This document shows, one piece after another, positions 36,393-42,338 of a stretch of 43,213 nt of DNA. Each line of letters begins with the position of its first letter. Within the stretch, counting starts at the first letter, position 1. The position numbers and the translations under genes were made by a program. The stretch is taken from positions 1 to 43,213 of the forward strand of contig PXYW01000022.1 of the NCBI GenBank assembly GCA_003023695.1. The letters are read 5' to 3'. The notes under the pieces are model-generated. The model searched no databases. It was not told the DNA's origin and saw only the letters and a program-made list of their open reading frames with translations. Source of the stretch: Sulfobacillus benefaciens. Its GTDB lineage: Bacteria > Bacillota > Sulfobacillia > Sulfobacillales > Sulfobacillaceae.

Positions 36393-37889
36393 TCAGGTGA
36401 AATTCTTGCCCCTGATGGTGATCGTATCGGTCGACACCAAGATTTCTTGAATCATGGTATGAATCACCCGATATCTGGTATGAAACGGCAAATGATCCCG
36501 GGCAGCCTCTAGCCAACGGCGGGCTTCTTCTACCCCCCACTGATTCGGCGATGCCGGGCCTGTTGGATGTTCGAGTTGTTCTCGTAGTTTTTGTTCCTGT
36601 TCCTGCAATCTTTGCAGCCGCCGTAGGATCCCTTCGGGTTCAGCAATCCCGCTCTCTAATAAGTTGAGAAGATTCTCTTTTCCCTTGAGCAACCGGTCCA
36701 AGTGAGCTTGATATCGTCGATCCGCCTGAATCCGGCGTGGCAATCCAAGAGAGTCAGTAGCTACCTGCACTAGCTGTTCCGGTCGGTTCAACCAATTCAT
36801 CACGCGATCCCAGACAATGGCCTCTAACATTGCCGCGTCAATGAAATGGTCTTTAATGATATTTGCTTCAGATGGTCCCGCCGTGTTTTTTCTACAGGTA
36901 TAGCTCGTTTTAACGCGTCCCCACTGTCGCTGTCGCACTCCTGTCATAGTCCGTCCACAGGCGCTGCAATGCACCAGTCCAGATAAGAGATATCCGCGAT
37001 CCCTTTTCTGTTCCCGCCACTGAAGCGCTCGTTGATCCATAATCTGCTGCGCTTGTTGCCACAAAGCCGTGCTCACTATGGGCGGCACTTCAATGGGAAT
37101 CCATTCATTTTTTGGTCTTAGCGTCGCGTGAACCTTCTCTTCCAATGAGCGGTAACGATTGGCGCGCATGCCTTGAGTGTTAAAGCGGTTAGCATAAAAA
37201 ACACCGGTATACACCGGATTTCGCGCAATTTGGCGCACAACTTGGCGATGCCAGGCACTAGCACCTTTTTGTGTCGGTATTCCCTCATCGGTCAGTTGCC
37301 GTGCGATGCTATTCAGCGCCCGGCCATTTTCCACAAGCTCGGTAAAAATTCTTTGCACCACGGAGGCTTCAAACCCGTCCACAACCAACTGCGATCGCAG
37401 TGCATCGTATCGATAGCCATAAGGCTGCACGACCATAGGCAACTTGCCCTGACGCGCCTTTTGAATGCGTCCGGTGCTAGTCCGCAGTCGGATTTTTTCC
37501 CGTTCATATTCCGAAAATGCACCCCGCATAGCGTAAAACAGTTTGCCTTCTGGAGTGTTTTGCCACTCAAAGTTAACGAAGTCTAAACGAATTTTTGCCC
37601 GTTCAATCTCCTCGGTCACTAATAACTGGTGAGCGAGTGAGCGCGCAAATCGATCAGGATCGTAGATCACCACGACATCGACGTTCCGATGCATGACCGC
37701 TTGCCGCAACTTACTCAAGCCTGGGCGTTCCAGTATTGTGCCTGGAACGCCTTCGTCGGCAAATTCGAGAACCGTGGTTGCACCCAATTGCTGCGCTCTC
37801 ATCCGACAAGCGTGCCTTTGCGCGTCCAGACTATATCCATGGGCAGCCTGCTCTTCACTCGAAACCCTTATGTATATGGCCGCTTTCAC
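36393..37889 (-). CDS. spoIVCA: large serine recombinase, SpoIVCA-like (sigK element excisionase)
   Basis: The 498-residue site-specific recombinase has the resolvase catalytic domain (1-150; catalytic Ser10 in IYIRVSSEEQ, arginines in DPDRFARSL), NTPEGKLFYAMRGAFSEYEREKI, a recombinase domain with WHRQVVRQIARNPVYTG, a zinc-ribbon-like domain (HCSACGRTMTG, YTCRK) whose fourth cysteine is not evident, and a long coiled coil (about 395-450). This layout and these motifs closely match SpoIVCA. It should cut at the two CTCAT cores through a 2-bp overlap and join the sigK halves. The start is GTG at 37889, overlapping the TGA of the small upstream gene. Its stop is 45 bp inside the left core. Confidence 0.93.
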   Translation of the reverse strand: MKAAIYIRVSSEEQAAHGYSLDAQRHACRMRAQQLGATTVLEFADEGVPGTILERPGLSKLRQAVMHRNVDVVVIYDPDRFARSLAHQLLVTEEIERAKIRLDFVNFEWQNTPEGKLFYAMRGAFSEYEREKIRLRTSTGRIQKARQGKLPMVVQPYGYRYDALRSQLVVDGFEASVVQRIFTELVENGRALNSIARQLTDEGIPTQKGASAWHRQVVRQIARNPVYTGVFYANRFNTQGMRANRYRSLEEKVHATLRPKNEWIPIEVPPIVSTALWQQAQQIMDQRALQWREQKRDRGYLLSGLVHCSACGRTMTGVRQRQWGRVKTSYTCRKNTAGPSEANIIKDHFIDAAMLEAIVWDRVMNWLNRPEQLVQVATDSLGLPRRIQADRRYQAHLDRLLKGKENLLNLLESGIAEPEGILRRLQRLQEQEQKLREQLEHPTGPASPNQWGVEEARRWLEAARDHLPFHTRYRVIHTMIQEILVSTDTITIRGKNFT

Positions 37890-38056
37890 AATTCCGCATC
37901 TCGCGGCAGTCCATTATCATTACCACCGTGTTGCTGCCGAATCCATTCAAATATCAGTGACAAAGCTTCGGGTACGGAAGCGGACAATTCCATGAGACTT
38001 GGGCTGCCCTCTTCCACAACCATCCAGTCCGTGTTTGTCTTGCGCATTTTCGCCAT
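37886..38056 (-). CDS. 56-aa protein coupled to the recombinase, candidate recombination directionality factor
   Basis: This short gene reads MAKMRKTNTDWMVVEEGSPS, continues to a helix-prone centre (SVPEALSLIFEWIRQQHGG) and ends PRDAEL. AGGGGGT lies seven bases before the ATG at 38056 (an ATG six bases further upstream is too close to it). Its TGA overlaps the recombinase GTG as GTGA, so translation is coupled. I do not recognise a family. Small proteins acting as directionality factors for serine recombinases are known (SprB of SP-beta; one in the C. difficile skin element), and size and position fit, but sequence similarity to those is not apparent. An alternative is a simple leader or regulatory peptide. 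Confidence 0.7.
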   Translation of the reverse strand: MAKMRKTNTDWMVVEEGSPSLMELSASVPEALSLIFEWIRQQHGGNDNGLPRDAEL

Positions 38057-38116
38057 GGCCATACCCCCTACTCATGGATATGCCAGCCGGCAGCAAAACC
38101 AGGCGTGTCCTTCTGC

Positions 38117-38163
38117 CACGATTGCATTAACACGATATTAATTGCATCCTAACAAAACGTTAA
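38117..38163. promoter_or_regulatory. divergent promoter region of the recombinase and regulator genes, with direct repeats
   Basis: ATTGCAT occurs at 38121-38127 and 38141-38147, exactly 20 bp apart. On the minus strand TTAACG (38163-38158) and TAATAT (38140-38135) at 17-bp spacing could be a sigma-A-type promoter for the small gene and recombinase. The -10 lies between the two repeats. On the plus strand TTGCAT (38142-38147) is 17 bp from CAGAAT (38165-38170), a weak promoter for the regulator. Direct repeats in phase suit OmpR-type winged-helix dimers. No sigma-E match at correct spacing is seen, which would have been expected for a mother-cell recombinase. Confidence 0.4.
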
Positions 38164-38210
38164 ACAGAATCTGATGTACTGAAGCTATGTTCACGAAAGG
38201 GTGCACTGGA

Positions 38211-38837
38211 ATGACAATTCCGCGAGTTGGTTCCGCCGCCACCAAACCGCTCTGCCAGTGGATTGATTCTCGACGCTATGCGATCCATGTGATCCATATC
38301 CATAGTGTCAACCACTTAATAGAGGTCATTGAGAAAAAGCAAGTCGATTATGTGGCTATCGAGCCTACCTGGATTCCATCCGAATGGTTCTCGCCAGTGG
38401 TGGGTCTAGCTGCCGCCAATGACATTGGTGTCATTCTTCTCACAGATTACCTTAACCCCCAAGCTTGGGGAATGGCACCTTGGCCCAAAGCCAAGGAACT
38501 ACCTACCGCTAAACACACGTGCCTGGAAATCGACTGGATACAACACCAGGTTAAGCACCAAGGACACCCAATCACTCTTCCAAGGCGGGTTCAAGAATTC
38601 CTTTTGCTCATTGAAATCTGGCCTCATGAATTATGGACGCTAGAAAAACTCAATGGTCTGGCCCAAGACTACGGCATCGACCCGTTTACCAAAGGCAGCC
38701 TGCAATGGATCATCCATACCATCCGCAGCCAATTAGATTCACGGCACATTCAGCGAGTACGTCAAGTGGGATATCGCTTTCATAGTTGTGATAGGAACAG
38801 TGCAAAAAACAAACCCGAACCTGAGGTTCGGATGTGA
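38211..38837 (+). CDS. OmpR-type winged-helix regulator with degenerate receiver-like domain
   Basis: The 208-residue protein has a C-terminal Trans_reg_C winged helix (about 110-195). Hallmarks are LPRRVQEFLLLIEIWPHELWT, IIHTIRSQLDSRHIQRVRQVGYRF. The N-terminal 85 residues pattern like a receiver (alternating hydrophobic strands; VDYVAIEP, GVILLTDYL), but the position of the phospho-accepting aspartate is Glu51, and the N-terminal acidic pair is absent. It may therefore act without phosphorylation. ATG at 38211 is nine bases after AAAGGG; the ATG at 38187 lacks a site. It diverges from the recombinase operon and may control excision. No kinase gene is nearby. Confidence 0.7.
   Translation: MTIPRVGSAATKPLCQWIDSRRYAIHVIHIHSVNHLIEVIEKKQVDYVAIEPTWIPSEWFSPVVGLAAANDIGVILLTDYLNPQAWGMAPWPKAKELPTAKHTCLEIDWIQHQVKHQGHPITLPRRVQEFLLLIEIWPHELWTLEKLNGLAQDYGIDPFTKGSLQWIIHTIRSQLDSRHIQRVRQVGYRFHSCDRNSAKNKPEPEVRM
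38803..38831 (-). terminator. terminator of surE
   Basis: On the minus strand CCGAACC and GGTTCGG (38831-38825 and 38821-38815) form a 7-bp stem with a 3-base loop, followed by GTTTGTTTTTTG. It lies 28 bp after the surE stop and inside the last codons of the convergent regulator gene. Confidence 0.75.
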
Positions 38838-38858
38838 AGTGTCCTACCAGGTGAAGAG

Positions 38859-39584
38859 CTAACGTACCATACTCACCGTTCTCCTGTTACCGATACGGCG
38901 CTGGGTTGTCACCTCAACAGGCGATACCGAGGTCATATGGGCCATAAGGCACGCCATATCGCTTCCCTGAGGAATTTCCCCACTCAGTTCACGCAGCACC
39001 AAAATTTGGTCCTCGAACACCCGAACCGCTCGATCAGCGAAGCAAGGGGCGCTCGGTTCGGTAAATGCAGAATGCTCTCCGCCTGACTTTGGGAAGTTGA
39101 TATTGTAAAAGATTCCCGGATTGGCGATGGCAATAGCTTTTAAAGAGGGCAAGTACTGTTTGACCAAAGATGCCACAAATTGAGTTCCCATGTTTTCAGT
39201 TGACCAAGCAATGCTGGGTACATTATGCAGCGCTGCCTCCCGGGCTGCTCCGACGGTGCCCGACAAGTAGAGATCGCTGCCAACATTTGCCCCATCGTTA
39301 ACCCCTGACAGGATTAAATCAGGCTGAACACCAAATGCTCCAGCGCAGATTAATCGCACACAATCCGTCGGTGTTCCCAACACACTGTAGGCTTCAGTGA
39401 AGGACCCTTCATCATGATGGTTCACCGTTAAAGGTTGGCACAATGAAATCGATTGGGACTTGCCGCTTTGATTGGTTTTGGGTGCGACAACAATCACCCG
39501 ATCCCCCAAAGATTGGGCTACTAAAGCCAATATCTCAATACCTGGCGCTAAAATACCGTCGTCGTTCGTTACGAAAATTGTCAA
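38859..39584 (-). CDS. surE: 5'-nucleotidase SurE
   Basis: The 241-residue metal-dependent phosphatase has the N-terminal FVTNDDGILAPGI (metal ligands Asp8, Asp9), SGKSQSISL, and the SGVNDGANVGSDLYLSGTVGAAREA signature. SurE removes phosphate from nucleoside 5'- and 3'-monophosphates and is linked with stationary-phase survival. The start is TTG at 39584, preceded by AAGGAGAGG; it matches the family N-terminus. It sits inside the sigK element, downstream of uppP on the same strand (121-bp gap), and would be lost from the mother-cell chromosome on excision. Confidence 0.93.
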   Translation of the reverse strand: MTIFVTNDDGILAPGIEILALVAQSLGDRVIVVAPKTNQSGKSQSISLCQPLTVNHHDEGSFTEAYSVLGTPTDCVRLICAGAFGVQPDLILSGVNDGANVGSDLYLSGTVGAAREAALHNVPSIAWSTENMGTQFVASLVKQYLPSLKAIAIANPGIFYNINFPKSGGEHSAFTEPSAPCFADRAVRVFEDQILVLRELSGEIPQGSDMACLMAHMTSVSPVEVTTQRRIGNRRTVSMVR

Positions 39585-39646
39585 GTAATCCTCTCCTTCC
39601 TCTTGGATGTATGCCCCCCTATGTGGGTTACCTAAATTACATCAGA

Positions 39647-39661
39647 CCGTATTTAATACGG
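39647..39661. promoter_or_regulatory. palindrome upstream of surE
   Basis: CCGTATTTAATACGG is a perfect 15-base palindrome with a single central base, in the 121-bp gap between uppP and surE. It may be an operator or a small RNA hairpin. The HxlR protein encoded in the same element is one candidate binder, without direct support. Confidence 0.35.
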
Positions 39662-39705
39662 AGCGAAGAACGAGTTAAGATTGGGTTAAATATTACCCGC
39701 TTGAA

Positions 39706-40524
39706 TTAATGGAGCAGCACCAAAGATAGAGCCCCCAAGCCCATGGAAATGATTGCCAGACGAAATAAGTTATGCACTTGGAAGTATCGCAGTAAAAAGC
39801 GGGTGGAAAGCCAGGCCGTTACTGCCGCGAAAATTCCGCCGACTAAAGCTGGTATGGCTAACCCGTGTAAGCCACCATGAAGTTTGGGGATTTCCACCAG
39901 ACTGGCAGCTAAAATGATGGGAGTAGCTAATAGGAAGCTAAAGTGTGCGGCATCTTCGAAAGACAACCCGACGCTGACCCCGGCACTAATAGTTGACCCG
40001 GACCGTGACATACCAGGAATCAAGGCTAGCACCTGGAACAACCCAATTTTCAGTGTCTGCCCGATCGTCAGCGATGCAGCCGCATGCACTTTGGTGCGGG
40101 CTAAATGTTGCCAGCGATCCCCCCATAACATGAGTCCACCATTCAGCACCAAAAAAATCGCGGCCAGCAATGGTTTGCTAAATAATTGCGAAATGGGGTG
40201 TTTTAATACCAAACCTACGATTCCTGCAGGAATCGTTCCCCAAATCAAAAGCCATGCCAGTCTTCCTTCCGTGGTCCGCTTTCCTCGTAGCCACTTTACC
40301 CACCCCACGACAATACGCTGCCATTCGCGCCGAAAATACCAAAGCAATGCTAAAGCCGTCCCCAAATGCAATGCCACCACAAAAGGCAGATATTTTGCCC
40401 CCGAGGTTGGAACCGTAATTGACACCACATGAGGCAAAATTACCAGTAGACCCAAGCTGGAAAACGGAAACAATTCGGCAAATCCCTGCAAAATGCCAAG
40501 AAATACGGCTGTGCCCAGAGACAA
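39706..40524 (-). CDS. uppP: UppP/BacA-like undecaprenyl-diphosphatase, atypical motif 1
   Basis: The 272-residue protein has about eight membrane helices and the BacA family segments FLGILQGFAELFPFSSLGLLV (motif 1) and ALIPGMSRSGSTISAG (motif 2). Members remove phosphate from undecaprenyl pyrophosphate so that the lipid carrier can be reused in wall synthesis. Motif 1 usually ends SSxGH; here the histidine position is Leu (CTA), while the Glu and the Ser-Ser are kept. The enzyme could be inactive, altered, or use another residue. The start is TTG at 40524 after GGAGGGG. It is carried inside the sigK element. Confidence 0.85.
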   Translation of the reverse strand: MSLGTAVFLGILQGFAELFPFSSLGLLVILPHVVSITVPTSGAKYLPFVVALHLGTALALLWYFRREWQRIVVGWVKWLRGKRTTEGRLAWLLIWGTIPAGIVGLVLKHPISQLFSKPLLAAIFLVLNGGLMLWGDRWQHLARTKVHAAASLTIGQTLKIGLFQVLALIPGMSRSGSTISAGVSVGLSFEDAAHFSFLLATPIILAASLVEIPKLHGGLHGLAIPALVGGIFAAVTAWLSTRFLLRYFQVHNLFRLAIISMGLGALSLVLLH

Positions 40525-40620
40525 CGAGTCCCCTCCACTCTATCGATATGATTCATTATTGTCCAACAACGCTGTTAAGGTTTAATGGGTAATGGATAAA
40601 GATTTGGTTAAGAGGCAGAA

Positions 40621-40648
40621 AAAAGGGCCCACTAATGTGGGCCCTTTT
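40621..40648. terminator. bidirectional terminator after the DsrE gene
   Basis: AAAAGGGCCCAC (40621-40632) and GTGGGCCCTTTT (40637-40648) form a perfect stem with a 4-base loop and a T-run on both strands. It ends the DsrE transcript on the minus strand before uppP. Confidence 0.9.
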
Positions 40649-40655
40649 TGGGGAT

Positions 40656-40994
40656 TTACACCCCGACAATTTGATATCCTTCCTCAACCAGTCGCATCAG
40701 GGCTTCGCCAGCGGGTTCCATCTTGATGCCTTTATCGGTGACTGTCGTCGTTACCCCATATTGTTCGGCATTGAAAGGGCATGCACCCATAGGAACTTCT
40801 CCCTGTGCCAACGTTTTGATTGCCTCTGCCATGGGCCCGTCGGTTTTTCCGGCCAGCTCTACTCCGGGTCCAAAAAAATATACCTGAATATCCTGGTTTC
40901 GCATTGTCTTAAGACGGCCGGCCAACACAGCATTGGCTAGCGCCTTGTCCTGCAGGCTGGGTCCTGCGGTTATCCAAAAAGCAATTTTGGCCAT
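40656..40994 (-). CDS. DsrE-family protein
   Basis: The 112-residue protein starts MAKIAFWITAGPSLQDKALANAVLAGRL and has GPGVELAGKTDGPMAEAIKTLAQGEVPMGACPFNAEQYG. This is a DsrE/DsrF-like alpha/beta fold with a single cysteine in the position often used for sulfur transfer (GACPFN). Its role could be sulfur trafficking or redox sensing. The start is ATG at 40994 with AAAGGAG nine bases upstream; the frame upstream to 41060 is not conserved-looking. It lies 90 bp after the HxlR gene on the same strand, within the sigK element. DsrE-like genes are common in sulfur-oxidising acidophiles. Confidence 0.8.
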   Translation of the reverse strand: MAKIAFWITAGPSLQDKALANAVLAGRLKTMRNQDIQVYFFGPGVELAGKTDGPMAEAIKTLAQGEVPMGACPFNAEQYGVTTTVTDKGIKMEPAGEALMRLVEEGYQIVGV

Positions 40995-41084
40995 TATGAC
41001 ACACTCCTTTTCACAAAGAGGCTTTCCAGCTTCTTTCTTTTTAATACTATACAATAACAAGCATTAGACAACAACCGCATCGCA

Positions 41085-41405
41085 CTATGAACCTGCTGAC
41101 AAATACTTTTCTCCAAAAGTCTTTAAGGCATCCAAGACCGGTATTAGAGCCTCTCCTTTTGGAGTTAAGGAATATTCTACCCGAGGAGGCCGTTCAGCAA
41201 ACCGAGTACGAATTACAACCCCTTCGTTGACCAGATTCCGTAATCGTTGGGTCAATACGCGGGGATTAATCCCCGCTTCTTGTAGCACGGTGAATCGTTT
41301 GGCGCCAGACATCAGTTCACGCAAGATCACAATCGTGTACACGTCAGCAAACAATGTGGCGGTTCTTTGAATCGGGCAGGTAATATCTGCCCAATTACGG
41401 GTCAT
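41085..41405 (-). CDS. HxlR-family transcriptional regulator
   Basis: The 106-residue winged-helix protein shows the family pattern in full: CPIQRTATLFADVYTIVILRELMSG, KRFTVLQEAGINPRVLTQRLRNLVNEGVV, and FAERPPRVEYSLTPKGEALIPVLDAL. Many HxlR proteins respond to electrophiles or redox signals, using an N-terminal cysteine as here (residue Cys10 in ITCPI). ATG at 41405 is preferred to the one at 41414 because of its distance from GAGGTGG. It is the first gene inside the right end of the sigK element and probably governs itself and the DsrE gene. GTAAATATTTCC at 41475-41464 (minus) is a semi-palindrome upstream. Confidence 0.88.
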   Translation of the reverse strand: MTRNWADITCPIQRTATLFADVYTIVILRELMSGAKRFTVLQEAGINPRVLTQRLRNLVNEGVVIRTRFAERPPRVEYSLTPKGEALIPVLDALKTFGEKYLSAGS

Positions 41406-41420
41406 ACATTCCACCTCGCA

Positions 41421-41846
41421 TTACACTCTGATGTCCCTACTATACACCACGCCCATCATGAGGAAATATTTACCGCCGTGTAATGTCAGTGGCTTCTCAT
41501 TCTCGATGCATCGGGCGCAATATGTTGCCAACCGGGTCCCTTTATCCGCATTAAAGGTGTCAACTCCCTTAATTAATCCCACGGTGCCAATGCTAATCAA
41601 GTCATCAGACTCTACCCCTTTGTTGTTATACTTCTTCACCACATGGGCGACCAATCGCAAATTGTGTTCAATCAAACGTCGTCGGGCATCTCCGTCACCT
41701 TCTCGCATGGCTGCCAACGCTGACTGCTCTTCCGCCTCGCTTAACGGCTGGGGAAAGGCGTTTCCCCCAATGTATCCGACCAACCATAAGGCACCGCGAA
41801 GTGCCCCCGCTACGGCTAATAACCATAAACCTAAACCCGTCCACAT
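41421..41846 (-). CDS. sigK: sigK, 5' part (pro-sequence and region 2 of sigma-K), interrupted
   Basis: Starting at the ATG at 41846 (AAAGGAG nine bases upstream), 117 native codons run to GAG at 41498-41496. They comprise a hydrophobic pro-sequence (MWTGLGLWLLAVAGALRGAL, continuing to about residue 24, before YIGGNAFPQPLS) and region 2 with LIEHNLRLVAHVVKKYNNKGVESDDLISIGTVGLIKG and ARCIENE. The remaining 24 codons to the stop at 41421 are read from the element and are not sigma-like. It corresponds to SpoIVCB of B. subtilis. The pro-sequence implies SpoIVFB-type processing in addition to the DNA rearrangement. Joined to the 3' part it yields 242 residues, equal to the normal length. The longer frame from 41972 is unlikely to be used. 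Confidence 0.95.
   Translation of the reverse strand: MWTGLGLWLLAVAGALRGALWLVGYIGGNAFPQPLSEAEEQSALAAMREGDGDARRRLIEHNLRLVAHVVKKYNNKGVESDDLISIGTVGLIKGVDTFNADKGTRLATYCARCIENEKPLTLHGGKYFLMMGVVYSRDIRV
41496..41512. other. right attachment site of the sigK-interrupting element
   Basis: It consists of the core CTCAT (41496-41500), four spacer bases and the palindrome GATGCATC (41505-41512). Joined to the left site it places two identical palindromes 14 bp apart, centred on TC of the core (GA on the coding strand). Confidence 0.85.
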
Positions 41847-42338
41847 AAGTTCCGTCTCCTTTGACATGCTGTCCGGTCTCGTTCCGAGGGCTTTGATGAT
41901 GGACACCACATTGGCGAAGATGCTACCTTGTCCTCTTGATTGCAAGTATGACCACCACAGTTTATGCAACAAGTGATCCCAAGGTGCATGACCTTTAAAG
42001 AAACGGATGGCAGATCAAAAGACTCAACCGCTAAAAAAGGCGGGCACTACCAGACGATGGAGTCCATTTGAGACAGCAAGCGGAGGGACCGGAGGCGGGT
42101 TACTGTGGGGCAGCTTGCTGGTGCTATTCGGCCTACCGCTCAGGATCCACCACTTCCCACCCCAAGATCCGTCTTCCTCAACGAGGCCTCCCAGACGTGC
42201 AATCGAGGTGTCTCAGAAAGGAGGCCCACTGACGTTAACGCTGACGAATTTCCTGACGCGTAACTTCTTGTTGCGCTCCACGTTCTCTTATGTAACGCAG
42301 TCGTCAAATCGGTTGTAACGAAAGGTTGGCTTTACCGC
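41847..42338. other. upstream region of sigK and an unassigned open frame
   Basis: This stretch should contain the sigK promoter. CATACTT near 41955-41949 on the minus strand resembles a sigma-E -10, but no -35 stands at 14 bp from it. A plus-strand open frame (42007-42318) has one hydrophobic stretch (GGGLLWGSLLVLFGLPL) but a proline- and arginine-rich remainder, no family similarity that I recognise and a weak start context. It could be a decayed small membrane protein, and I do not call it a gene. Confidence 0.3.

Larger units (their letters stand above)
36344..41495. mobile_element. 5,152-bp skin-like element interrupting sigK
   Basis: The segment lies between two CTCAT cores, one copy of which is counted as part of it. 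Deleting 5,152 bp fuses the two sigK halves in frame into a 242-codon gene whose product aligns end to end with B. subtilis pro-sigma-K. It encodes a SpoIVCA-like large serine recombinase next to the 3' half of sigK, a coupled 56-aa protein, a divergent winged-helix regulator, SurE, a UppP-like protein, a DsrE protein and an HxlR regulator. There are no phage structural genes, unlike the 48-kb B. subtilis skin. In B. subtilis and C. difficile such elements are removed in the mother cell late in sporulation. Excision here is inferred, not observed. Confidence 0.93.

Noticed and set aside
36344-41495. Element as an ordinary prophage or integrative conjugative element
   Set aside because: There are no structural, replication or transfer genes, and the ends lie exactly at the sigK junction; a developmental intervening element fits better.
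42007-42318. 103-aa plus-strand open frame upstream of the lipoprotein
   Set aside because: One hydrophobic stretch but otherwise Pro/Arg/Thr-rich; weak start context and no recognised family.
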